From assembly GCA_036345935.2 (NCBI GenBank), contig JADWOT020000003.1, positions 15,787,901-15,851,900 on the forward strand: DNA of 64,000 nt, given 5' to 3'. How positions within the stretch are numbered: position 1 is the first letter of the stretch; each line of letters opens with the position of its first letter. This document shows, one piece after another, positions 1 through 14,300 of this stretch. Source of the stretch: Taenia hydatigena (lineage: Eukaryota; Platyhelminthes; Cestoda; Cyclophyllidea; Taeniidae). The position numbers were made by a program, and so were the translations under genes. The notes under the pieces are model-generated. The model worked only from the letters and a program-made list of their open reading frames with translations, had not been told where the DNA came from and ran no database searches.

Positions 1-1917
<1,917 letters not shown>

Positions 1918-2094
1918 CGGCTTGAGATCTGCTCACAGATGGCAACCACCTCTTCGCGTAGTCAACTGGCTAAATTGAATGTTAACTCATTCAGTAAAAC
2001 ACAGCTTGCTTACTTAAAATGTTGTATTTAAAAATTTTTGCGGGATTTGTAGATATGTGGGAGTCGCGCAACCTAAATTCGCGTAGAAACAGGG

Positions 2095-2102
2095 TATAAA
2101 AG
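2095..2102 (+). promoter_or_regulatory. TATA-like box, plus strand, divergent from malic enzyme
   Basis: The sequence TATAAAAG lies 178 bp upstream of the malic enzyme ATG but reads in the opposite direction. No plus-strand gene was recognised downstream, only family A repeats. It may be chance in AT-rich DNA. Confidence 0.2.
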
Positions 2103-2384
2103 TGCATTTAAGTGTTTCATGAATTACATAAAATGAAGTGATCAATTTAGCTCAATAAGCATAAAAGTAAGTACATTGCCTAAAAATACATCAAATAGGA
2201 AAGTAAAATTAGGCCGAATGCTCTTTTGAGCTTCTCGACGGATATTTAAAATGTTGCATCAAAGAAAAGAAGGGTAATACTTTGCCTCGCGTGGCTTCCT
2301 CTAAGGAAAAAAGGCGCAACAATAGGGTAGGCGATAATTTAATGCCTTTGCCTTTCGTTAAACCCACAGTTCCGATTACGGTTG

Positions 2385-2600
2385 GCTAAGTTGCCTTCGT
2401 AGAGAGGGCTAGCCTCCGGGCCGTGTCCGTAGCCTTCCTTTCTTCTATTTGCCGAGTGTATGTATTCGGCCCGAGTATCTTATCTCCTTTTTTCTTCAAA
2501 GAAGTCTCAGAGTGCTGCAATGGATAAATTCGATGCCCTGCAGATCTTGAGGCCATTGACGTGGAGCGGAAGCTTGATCGCTCGATTATGGTACAGCGGT
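2385..2600 (+). repeat. Dispersed repeat family A, copy 1
   Basis: Diverged copy sharing an ordered set of blocks with the others: GCCTCCGGGCC, then a C/T-rich stretch, GTGTATGTATTC, a TTTTTTCTTC stretch and a GTGCTGCAATGGAT end. Boundaries are approximate. Confidence 0.5.
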
Positions 2601-2739
2601 GGGGCACTAAAGTGAACCCTTACGAAAACTGAGAGTTAAACAATCAACTGGAGCATTATAATAAGGCTCTTAATAGCCAGTGAATTATGGTGGCCGACCT
2701 ATTACATTGAACACTTATTGTGACGCTCAAATAATGCCT

Positions 2740-2960
2740 GAGGATGGGTGTGGTACTTTGTTCGTTGGAACTACCGGTTTCGGTGGGGTCACAGATGTGG
2801 TCGTATTGCCCTAACTGCGTAGGCTGGCCTCCAGGCCATGACAGCACCCTATTTCCCTCTGTCCATTGAATATGTATGTTCCACCCTAGTATTCTGCCTT
2901 CTTTTGCCTTCGAGGGCGCCACGGGACGCTACAATGGATCTATCTAAATTACTAGGACAG
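2740..2960 (+). repeat. Dispersed repeat family A, copy 2
   Basis: Closest to copy 4 near 23.6 kb. Shared blocks include TGCCCTA-CTGCGT, GGCCTCC-GGCCATG, AGCACCCTATTTCCCTCTGT, TGCCTTCTTTTGCCTT and a closing GGG-CGCTACAATGG. By eye the two are roughly 80 percent alike over about 190 bp, in the same orientation. Confidence 0.7.
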
Positions 2961-4932
2961 GTTATGTATTTCCGCCGTGGCAAAGGGTGGAGCCACTAGA
3001 ATGGTTCGGATGCAATGTTGCACACGGGAAGTACAATTATCGCAACTTCATTACTCGCTAAACTAAAATAAAGTGTAAGAAAAATTACCAGTGTAACACT
3101 AACTTCGTGAAACAGAAGCAATGAGCTCGATGCACCAGACTTGATTACTTTTCGTTCATACAATCAGGTAGACCATGAAATAGGCATGGTGGCAGTCATT
3201 ACATCCGCGCACCTTAAACGAACCTTGGAATTTTTACTTATGTCGCTCCTGTAACCTCACTTGCTAAGGTGGTTCGTCCGAGTTGCTGGTCTTCGCAGAA
3301 TGTGTGATATCTGTAACAGGCTAGGGAATTCTGTTTTAGTCCTAAATGGGGCAAGTTAAGCATGACTTAGTCATAGTGTCTTCACTAGATGGAACTAGCT
3401 TCAAAATCCGCAAGTTGGCATGCGCGAATCCTCACTTTTTTACACACAATGCCCAAATGAGTGCGCTTCAATGGCGAGATATTCCATTTGGACGTTCATA
3501 AATGAGACATGTGCAACCGCTGAGCACAGTCTTTCAAATGGTTTGACCTTCAACACAACTATCCATCAGACATAATCGAACATCCTTGGTATATTTCGTG
3601 TCTGTCCTTTTCAGAACACCATGGTGATACCTTCGAGCGTCCAATTCAGATTATTTCACGGAAACGGCAAAACCTGCAAAAGGCGATGGAGACACTTGGC
3701 TCCAGCTGTAGTTTGCCAAGATAGCCAGCTTGCAGAATAAACTCGGCAACTCAGCATCACCCTAATGCTGAACCACTGCAATTAGTGGATCTTGGCAACG
3801 ACTTGTATGGACTGAAGTTAAATCTCAAGGCTTTATGATTGATGGCAGTCTTGAAGTGTGTACTAAACAAATGTTTTTGAAGGGTTCTGACAGTATAGTA
3901 TATGTCCTGTGCGTTATCATGCGGTTGAGCGCAGCCACGTCTACCAGGGCCAAGACACGGGAAATGTAAATGAGCAACTAGACCAAATCATCAGTAAATC
4001 GGAAGGAATTAAAGTCAGAAATCAGAGTTTCTCTCCAGTAGCTGGCTGTGTTACATACGTCTTTCGCCTGCGGCAAACGAACTGTATCTGGCCCAAGTTA
4101 TTACAGTTGTTTCACCTTGCCATTTCAAAACTGATAGATCAATCAAGAATGCTTCAAGCTACATCACTTGCAGTTTTTTTCATGGTTTGGCAGAAATCAG
4201 ATCTTCTGGTTGGTAGACTCTACATACTCAAGTAGACCCGGCTAACCTCTGTATCCACGCATCTGTTGACACCCTCGTCTTTGAACGCCACTTCCACATT
4301 GTATTTGAACGGACTGAAAAATTGGGTCTAGAATTGGCGAGAGCTTTTGCTACGGTTCTGGTAGAGTTATTTCACCAAGTGATCGACCGCTCAAGCCCCA
4401 AAATAACTGTTAAAGTTCGGATTTGAAGTAGAGGGCTGCTGGGATCCTAATCTTCTTGCTTCACAATAAAATGGAAATTGGCTCGGCCCGGCTCCGCTCT
4501 GCTTCGAGGCTCGTAGTCACCACAGGACTCAGTGGAGTTCTCCGCATATTTTCGCCACGAATTAAAACTACAGGCTCCGTAAAGACACCTTTTCCTATCA
4601 CTTGTGAGAAGAGGGTGGTCTTTTCCAATCCGCTACCCTTTGGTCCCTTACAGACGCACGAATGATCAAAAAACCTAAAGTTGACGCTTGAATTTTCAAA
4701 TTTAAGAAGGTCAGTTGCAACAGACTCGGAGTAATAACGTCCTTGAACAAGCAAGACTCGAAGCTAGAACCAGTTCAATGGGGTAGAAGTAAATAACTCG
4801 GTCTGATAAAAACCAAATTGCACTGTTCCCGTAATTAACTAGTCATTTATAGCAATATTCGAACTAGCTATTCATTTGAAGGCCTTTTAAAACACCAAAA
4901 TATACTTTTGAAAGGCGCGCTTTATGATGCGA

Positions 4933-4938
4933 TTTATT
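4933..4938 (-). terminator. Polyadenylation signal AATAAA for GluN1
   Basis: On the minus strand, AATAAA occurs about 110 nt past the stop codon of the proposed last GluN1 exon. This spacing supports that exon as terminal. Confidence 0.5.
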
Positions 4939-5048
4939 TATCATCGGTTCACAATGTTTAGAAGCATTACAAACTGCAACACTATTGTCAACAACAACAC
5001 CAAGATAGGGGCGAAATAACAAAAAAAAACAAAGCCATAAATGTTACT

Positions 5049-5336
5049 TTAAACTTGAAGCCTCTGAACCACTTTTCCGGTCCTTTTAGTACCCAAAACT
5101 TGGACTTGCTGCGGCTTCGTGTGGACCCACTTAGGGGCTTGTTGATGCGCACAGTTACTGGGGCCGGTAGCCTTGGCAGGCGACTTAAGAACCACCTGAG
5201 GCAATCGATAATCCAGTTGAGGTGACGCAGACGGGTGTGGTGGGGATGGCGATATCCGTGACCTCAAGCATTCGTCAACAAAGACGGGGGAATTCGATGA
5301 TTTCTTACGCTCTGCGACTTGGTGACATCGGCTTTT
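5049..5336 (-). CDS. Candidate last GluN1 exon (cytoplasmic tail)
   Basis: 288 bp, 95 codons plus TAA, in phase with the M4 exon across a 1.2 kb intron. The acceptor cctacattag is used here; a second AG about 27 bases further in would also keep the frame. The product is Lys-, Pro- and Gln-rich ([36 protein letters not shown]) with no recognisable domain, as expected of a divergent tail. The polyadenylation signal about 110 nt downstream supports it. Sequence conservation does not, so transcript evidence decides. Confidence 0.5.
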   Translation of the reverse strand, partial: KSRCHQVAERKKSSNSPVFVDECLRSRISPSPPHPSASPQLDYRLPQVVLKSPAKATGPSNCAHQQAPKWVHTKPQQVQVLGTKRTGKVVQRLQV

Positions 5337-8300
5337 CTAATGTAGGCATTAAACACTTATCATAAGGCTTCATCACACCTTAAGTAAACACCAGATCGAT
5401 CAAGGCAAAAATCGATTTAAAGGATTTCCCGAGAAAATCGATAAGTGCCCGTGGCTTGGACAAAAACGATGTTCTTTTAAGGACTCGGAGATCAGAACTA
5501 AAGGGTGTCCTAGAAATTCGCGCAAGAATTAGTTTTAATTTTTATTATTGTTTCATATAGCATGCAGCACAAGGTTTCTTGCATAAATATGTACAAGCAT
5601 GGAGGTATAACCTGATGATTAAGTCTCAACGCAATGAAAGAGCTGATTCATCACAGCAACTATCTGCCGAAACTACCATTGCACAACCGAATGGGGGAAC
5701 AATTAAGTCTGGAGTCTTGGATAACAACCATTCCAACTTTTGGGTCTGCTGTGCTTGGAAGCAAGGGTCTGTTCAAACGCGTCAGAATTGCCTACGATAA
5801 AACGCTTTTCAAGACTAGTTTATAAACTTGTCAAAGTCAATAATTGGGGATGTTGATTGCAATAACTTAAGGGTAATTCAGGTTAGATGAAGTGAACATC
5901 ACTGAAACGAAAAGTACCACTGATACTGAGTTTATTTCTGCGAGGCTTCTACATGCAGTTCCTCTCATGCCAGATAGTTTTGGCATTTCTGCTGGTGTTT
6001 CTTAGACTGGTAGTTGACATATAAAGTGTTCAAGTTTTTGGAGCAAACAAGTGTAATTTGCAAAGGATGTGCAATGGGTGAGGATCTGCAGCGTGCATAA
6101 ATGCTGCTGTAATTGGATGCCTTCGTGCTGTGATAGAGCATCATCTCATGGACACTGTTGTTTCCTAACGGTTGTTTATAACGTGATGAAGGACGACTCT
6201 AAGAGGTATCCAAGACAACGTTCCAAACTATGGGTTCCAATTCGTGAAAATATATTTGTTACATTTAGATTATTCTTCTCAATTTCAGCTATTCGGAAGT
6301 GACGGTGATGTTCACTTCTACTTCAATAGAAACCCTTTTCTAGGCCCTAACGTCCGTTGGCACCTTTAAAGATAAAATTACTTAAAAGTATGCCTTGTCA
6401 AGCCACCTATTTATTATACGCTCAGTGGCAGTGATAACATTAAATTGATAACTGTTATTTGCGTATTAAATCAACCTACTGATTACAGCAAGCTACGATT
6501 TCACCACTTTGAAGGTCCAACCACTCACCTTCACTTTATTCCTCCATGCTTTGCTGGCACTTCGAGCACAGGCGATTCGTCTAGCTCGTATCCCTCTGTG
6601 TCGGCTGCAGGCGATTTCAACAAGAAGCAGCATGAGACCCGCAACGATGCCCACCGCAACCATGATGAAGACACCCGCCATATTGGTCAATTCTAGAGTA
6701 GCCGGACTTGACTCCGTCTTGGCGCAATTTTCGCTCTCACCCGAGTTGAATATCCACTGTGTGTCCAACTGTTCCATGTAACCGCCTTGTGAAAATTAAG
6801 GAAGAGCACTTTGGGTGGATTACTGAATGACGTCAGGTTATAACATGAAACTGCCTAGGGAACAGAGAATCTGCACTAGACTACTGTCTATTTCCTACTC
6901 CATCCTACAAACCTATTTTACAACTATCAAAGTAGTATCTGACATTGACATACTTTCATTTTGAATGATGTCGAGTTGTCTCACTAGATCCTCTCGAAGG
7001 ATCGTCAGCTTGAGAACACCACACCCTCCTTGCTAAAAGTATCTTAGTCCACATGTGCGCTTAAAATAAAATCCTTTTGGACTCCTTCATGTTAAAAGCA
7101 ACACTACTGATTACGTGGATCTAAAAGATGGGAGATTCCGTTTTTAACTAAACTGTAAAAGTAGAATGTCGAATGCAAGTAGTTCGACATGCAAAGAATT
7201 GTGATAAAAAGAACAAAAGTAATTTCAGATCATAGGACTGTCTCTAGAGGAAGGCTTCCAAATTTCTATGAACATGATCTATGAGAGTCTCGATCTGAGG
7301 TATCAACTCCTATTGGTGTTGCTTTTGGGTAAATACTAGATTACACATGTAATGAAGACTCCGAAATTGTACTTCCATCGGGGCAGCACAACCTCCGGGC
7401 CATGGCAGTGGCCCCTCAGTTCTTCTGTACGTTGGCAATATATTTGCTGTTCTAGTATTCTGATTTCTCACTACTCCAGGAAGGGCTCGGGATGCTACGT
7501 TGGTTGCGACGGAAGGTAATCTTGGTCCTAATGCAAAACTATCCTAATTTCAATTGGTAAATGCTATACCTTAACGTGGAGGAAGGTCATAGGCTGTAAA
7601 TAGGAGAGTCTGTGACGACCTCTAACAGAGAGATTGAGAATGAGATCCAACTTCGGCATGTGCTCTGAAGAAATGCTATTAACATATGAGGCAGCGTTAG
7701 CTGCCTACCATAATTGCATGAAAACATCAATCAGGCGAACATGCGGTACCTCCTCCACATCTCTACCAGCTGAATAGAACCCAGACCGATATGGCTGCGC
7801 AGCACTGGAGTGAGAACGAAGTGACAAGGAAAAGTGGACGTGAAACACCCCACAAAACAACTTTAATTCTCATTCTTCATTGAATGGCGTTGCTTTTGGG
7901 CGCACAAGATGGCCGGACACATTCATCCTTCTCAAAACACAATTCCCAAACAGAACGAACTTGTAGGTCCAGTGAGCCTGCCAAGAGTTTTCAGTGGCCT
8001 TGCAGTTAGACACCCCGGTTCCACTTAAACTCGATGGATGAAGCAGTTGGCTAGAGAATGTTTATTTCACATCACCGACTACGCTGTAGTAGCCGACGCG
8101 GGAGGTTAGTAAAGGAAATCGCTCAACGTAAGAGGAAAGGGGCTGTAAGTTATGCTTTGAATGCTTGTTTAACGCTTCGTTTCGTTCTCGCGGAAAATGA
8201 AGGCTTTGGCAATGCATTTCCACAGGGCGGCATGATCTTCCCACCATGTAAATTGTACCGCCCAAAGCAAATGTTTCAGAAGCCATGTTACCGAGGCTGT

Positions 8301-11300
8301 TTGTTAAAAAATGCCCTTTTTTGCATCTCACATGGTGAATGACGAATGAGTTGATGAGTGGCCGAATTGCACAAATGTCGTGGCTTAGCAGACGTCACCG
8401 ATTCCCCAAGTGAACACAAATACCGATCGCTCCCATAAATCTTTGCTTCTTGCCTATCTCCCACCATATTACGCCGTATAAGATGTCTTATTCTGACTGA
8501 CCGAGGGTAGATGTGAAAAATGAGGAGAATGCTGCACTGAAATGCATAAGCAAACTTTCCAAGAGGCAAATAATAAACCCCATACTAGAAGCAAACCAAT
8601 TATAATTAGGTACCGTCCTATTTCATTTCACAACTTTATGGCCATAAAGTGGTTTTTCCTTCGACTTACGCTCATGAAAGCTGAGAACAGCCTGTGATAG
8701 CTCATAGATCCAGGGATTGCCCTTCTTCATAGCCAATCCATATCCTACGCGCCCAAAAACGTCTCCTGTGGTCACGAGATCGCAGTCTCTTGAAGCTTCA
8801 TAATTAAGACGCGCAGAATCCCAAATAAAGGCTTTCAAAACTCCCAACTTTACTGACTAAAATACAAAAAAGGAAATTGGAATAGCCCTTGCAGTTCAGT
8901 GGAAAGGCTTTAAACCCAAGGTTTTCGAGGAATTAATCCCCTAAAAATAATTTTTTAAGAAAACTAGGAAGATCAAACTACCTTGGCACGGTTTCGCTCT
9001 ACCAGCAAGTCTTCCTATGCTGAGGGTATTTCATAACTATAGGTTTAGTGCCGGTAATTATTAAATATCAGGCTTGACCCTGTCTATCGTGTTACCGTGC
9101 AGTATTTTTGTATGTTAGGCTGCAAAGATTTCGTCTTGTGATCTATATTTATAAGTGAATCTTTCCATAAAAATCTATGCAAGTTTAAAGGCAGTTTCCT
9201 GAATAATGGAGTCTAAAATTGGCAATGTACGCAATTTGTTAAAAATGAGACGGGACAGAATTTTGGTGCCTCATTTATTTACTTTGAACTCATTTATATT
9301 TCGTTTGTTTGCTCACTGCTGAGTAAGCACATGATTTGGATTGCGCGCGTCCTTTTTATCGATCGCCTGAAGTTAGTCGATCGATGAACCTGAGTGTGCA
9401 TTCTCCCTTTCACTCGACCACAATTTTAATTAACGTCAAGCGGTCTTTAAGTTACTTCATAAATAATTTGTGGTTTGTATATAAAATTCAAAGCATTTTC
9501 ATCAGATGTGCTAACCAATTTGTATTTGATTGACTCAGGAGGCTTTTCGATTTGCTGGAACCGTACTGAAAGTCGTCTGAAAAAGTATACTTAACAAATT
9601 ACAAATTTCAATTGTGATAAGCTGCTTTTAATTCTACATTTAAAAGCTGTTTCCGTCTAGTTTTTTTGCCGTGAATGAGCACGAAGAGGCTGTGATTGTT
9701 CGAATTCTCCTTTCTTCCGCAAATCCACTTCCCGAGATGGTGCTCCTTTTTACCTTAGACTCAATAATGCCCGTGGATTGAATTTATTAATCTCTACAGA
9801 GTTTGTGAGTTATCTGGGCCTTCAAACACTCAAAATTTCCCCGAGGCTTAGTTTTTGAAAGCTTGCAGCACTTTTGCCTCCGGTTGAGCAGCTTAGTCGC
9901 TTGAATTGTCCTCTTACGTGTTGGCAACTGACAATCGTTTGTTTATAACTAAACATTAAAGGGTATTTATATGCATTTACCTGTATACCCTCTTCAACTG
10001 TATCCACATTCCGACCTTCCATTGTTCGATAGATGGTGTCAAGTTCCACCTGACTTTTAAAGTACATGTCCACTGAACTTCCACGAACAGTTGCAAATGT
10101 GAAGTCCTTCTGTGGATTTCGAAGCTGAAATGCGGTCAAGAGTGTGACGTTTTAGTTGCCAAAGATCCGAAACCCGGGCTCAGACTCCTTACACCTCCTT
10201 CACCTAATTCCCTTTTTATTTTGGTAATCCGATCATTGAGGTAATGACCGTATCTGGTTGGAAAAATCTAAAGCGAAAATTTGTGCAGCCATTTGAAATT
10301 TCACACCAACTTCGCATAATGCTCCATGGGAATGTTTGTAGTCCCCTTCTTTCCATAAATGCTCATAAAACTGCAAAAAGGCACTATTCGCCGGATAAAA
10401 CTGCAAAGCTTCCAAACAAGCCAACACATTATGCAGAGTCATGAGATCTCCTACCCTTTTCATATAATTTTAATAAAAAAGGGCTTCTTAAAGTTGATTT
10501 GATAAATGATCTGGATAGGGGTTGTGTGTACAGGTAGGCAATTAACTGAGAGCGGTCATTTCTTGTTAAATCAGTTGTGTGGCCCCAGTGGGGCCATCTT
10601 GCAGGGGTCAATGTGAAGAGTTTGCAGTAACCTTAAATCGGTGCAGGTATACTTTGGCCCCAACAAGTTTCCAAAGATCGAAAGGGTAATCGGCTAACCT
10701 TTAAATGACCCAGGTTTAGTCTACTTAAAAAGGACTATTGGTGTTTTTTGGCTTATTTCCCAACGTAAACTGTGGTTTATATGATCGTTTAATCAGGGAG
10801 GGATAAGAAGTAGGTTCTGAAATCAAACTAGGTCAGAAAAGGGGAACCTTGCCCTCTTAAGGTAGGCACGTTTTTTTCTGTTTCAAAATACTTTCTCCAC
10901 AATTTTATTCGGGTTGTATAAAAATAAGCATCTGGGTAAGAAGTCAAGTTGTTAACCAAATGAAGTGACATGTATGTTTATACAATTTTAATGGAACACC
11001 AGAAACTGGACCATTGAAACTGTGCGAACTGTCAACTAATCCGACGTGGAAGGTGGACATTGGTAGGAGTCATTTCTGCCTTCTGCACGACCATCTCTAT
11101 AGTTTTAAAAAGATGTAACGGGTCATGTTTGAAGCAGTGTGCTCGGAATGTATTCTTGGACATGACAAACTGTATGAAAGCTCATTTCTGTTGAACTAAA
11201 TCCTCACTTTAAGACATTTTGTTATTTATGGGGAAGTATCGCAGAAAATGGATAGTTTTCCAACTGCCACTATGGCAAATTAATGATTCCTACGTACCGG

Positions 11301-14300
11301 CTGATAAAATGCCAATTTCGATGAAAAAGGACTCATTTGTTTGCCATCACTTGAAGCCCTAGGCGACAAGAGAGAATCCTAAATTGATTCCGCTCAAATC
11401 AACGCCGATTACAAGTCCGGCTTTCTCAATCTTAAAAAGTAGCTGATTCCTCAGTGGTCAGGAGCCACCCGCCACAAATCAACCTCGTACTAATCACTAG
11501 TAAGTTTGTGGATAAATGCTGTGCTTTGGGGATGGGCCGTCGATCTACACGTCACATATGTGTGACACAAGTTCTTCGAACAATAGAAACCTGAGGACGA
11601 TTACTTTTCCCAGTTGTTAAGCAGCACCGCTTCATGTGATACAGGTTCTTCATCAGAGGTGACAATCCGGATGCATCGTGTTACACAGGCCTGCCTACCA
11701 ACGCGCTAGTAGATGTTAGCGTAAGATGTCAATCGCAAAACTTCGCTAGCCTTTACGAATTTTTTGCTACAGAATGAAGCACTCCGAGAGGAGTTCCTTT
11801 TATTTCTCCTCAGCAAGCTATATAATAAAAAAAAGTCAGTTGAAAACGTGTCAACACGTCAAGTGCCTACAACCTACGACAAATTCTCAAAGGAAAAAAA
11901 AATATTGCAACTTCTTCCACCAGAATCCACATGTCGTGATTTAATAGAATAAAATGATTAGACAGTGTACGGCTACTGCCTTTGGGTGCCTTTCATTCCC
12001 ATAACCACTACCCATGTCAACTTCACGTCTTAGAGCTGCAATTCCTACTGCTTGCACAATACTAAAAAACCTTCCACTGCATTCTAAAGAGCAAACTTTT
12101 TCCAGACTGTCTCTTATTTTTTATTTTAACGCGTCTCCAAACTCGGTCTGAGACTTGAATATGCAAGGTTATGTGTACTCGACACTAGCCGTCATGTCTT
12201 CATTACCACAGATCATGCGATTAAGTGGAGATTTTGGCTCATCCTTTCCACTTTTGCCTGTCAAAATCTGCAACTCGACGCGAAAGCAGAACTGTGAATA
12301 ACATGCGCTTTTGAGGGCGAAATTCGGTACGATTTCACCAGGCACGAAGGCTATAGGAGACTTACTCTTAGTTTTAGCTTAACCAGTCCCGATTTGGATG
12401 GCCATCTCATAGCTAAAGTTGTTTTAGAGAAAAGTAGATAAAACAAGGAAAGTACTCGCTTCAACCACCCAGGAATTCACTTATTTTTGCATTAAGGACA
12501 CGCATTATTGACTGAGGCATGGAGGAGCTCAGCAACCACACCCAAAAGATTGTCAGTTATAAATTGTAAATGTCCGCGCCAAGGACGTTAGTCGATCAGT
12601 GTTTGTTTACACTCATACCCCAAAAACTTTTTCCTCCTCATCTCCTAGTGCAATCGTTAATTTTCTCTGTCACATGGGCAGATCTGTGGAGAACAAAGTA
12701 AAAGAAAATTGGAAGCTAGCAGCTGGGGCTCCTTGTTTTGCGTCTCGAGACAAGGCGTTTTATAAGTGAATTTAAGAGACTCATGTTATTTAAACATCAC
12801 ACAGTCACAAGAATTAAACCAGGATAGTACAAAGGTGCCACAAAAAAGGACGATAATGAAGGGCGAAAGTGTTTAATTGTCACTCCAAACTGTCTTGTTC
12901 GACATGGCTTGAGCAATAAAGTGGTTTTGGGATCTCGAAATGCACGCATTTGCTTTCCCCTCTAGCAAAACAGTCTGTTTCCTTTTTAATGTGAATGTAA
13001 CGTTGTTAATTAGGCGAAATCCATACAAAATTTGAAGGTGTAATTCTTTAAATCCAGAAGCAAAAAAACAACAAGATTTTGATTTTGGGTGAATTGTTCT
13101 TCTCATGAAGAAGGTTTTGACTTGGTGATTTGTCCTAAAGGTATAAACTGTTAATAGAGATTAATGGAAGGCATTAAAAAGGTGCCCCCAGGTTAAGTTT
13201 GGCTTCTTATCGGAATGCGAATCCATCCAAGGGACAATTAGTCGAGAGACAACTCTTTCAAGGAATGACTATACTAGGCATGCGACGCTTGATGAATAAT
13301 CGTCCCGTGTTTTATCTATCCGCGAATCAGTAATGAATACGAGTCGTTTCCAACTGGGACAAAAAATTCAGTTCGCAGTTGCATCTCATAATGAAGACTG
13401 AGGCAGTCGCATTGTCTCCCCAAAATAAGCGTCTGTTTACTTCCAAATTGTGTCAGTCTTAGTAGGGCTTATTTTGATTGTGGATGTCCACTTACGCCAG
13501 TTACTTACCAACGCCATTTCGGCTTGCTGGGAATCGGGCGCTACTACCGGACAAACCTCTTTCATTTATAAACGGCCAGTCATTAGATGGGGTCAAAATT
13601 CTAAAAAATTCAGTCAAAGTCATTTTGATTGGTTGGAGTGAGTTCACAACTACTTGAAATTCGGAAGTTTCTTGTACAGTAGTCGTTCACTCCTGATTAA
13701 GGTATCATTTTTACACCAATTAGGTGTCATTCATGCGTCTCAATCAAAAAGCTTTCACAGACAATTACTCTCTTATATTAGACAGATTTCCGTATGTTTC
13801 ATCGAATTTGCAACCTTTACATCCTTCATGCTAAAAATTTTATTAACAATATCTGATATCCGATAAGTTGGAGCTTTAGTACCTGGAGTGTCTGTTTAAC
13901 GTTACTTTGTGGTCGCGTACCTCACGATCGGTCTTCTTCCCCGAACGTCGGAAATACATAATCTGCCCAAGTACTACTAACCCTTTTTGACTTCATGAAA
14001 GGCTCGAGATAACAAATAGGCAATTACCTTCAAATATTTTGATTAATTTAACTTTGTATTGACGATAAAGGTCATGCTAGATTAGCGTAACGGAGAGCGG
14101 TAAAGTAATGATGTAACATCCAATCCTAGTTTATGGAAGAAAAGGGCCAAAATACTTTGAGAAACAGGTGCGTCTCCTTATTAACCTAGTTCGGGAGCGC
14201 TGTAAGAGGTCTTTAATACCGAATAAGGATTGGCCAGGAGAGTAGCACTGCTTCAGGAGGTCGTTTATCTCGCTGAATAGGGCAACAGGTAAACTTTATC

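Larger units (their letters stand above)
1918..5048. other. Intergenic region between malic enzyme and GluN1
   Basis: Upstream region of malic enzyme and downstream region of GluN1, both on the minus strand. It contains two family A repeats (about 2385-2600 and 2740-2960), the GluN1 polyadenylation signal at 4933-4938 and a short GC-rich patch around 4480-4520. No convincing gene is seen. Open frames around 3909-4235 and 4461-4754 have no family features or splice context. Confidence 0.6.

Noticed and set aside
4461..4754. 97-codon minus-strand frame in a GC-rich patch
   Set aside because: Lies beyond the polyadenylation signal of GluN1 and has no recognisable features; both strands are open.
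10233..10463. Minus-strand frame just upstream of a GluN1 S2 exon ([15 protein letters not shown] region)
   Set aside because: Could look like an extra GluN1 exon, but the two flanking GluN1 exons encode directly adjacent residues in all homologues.
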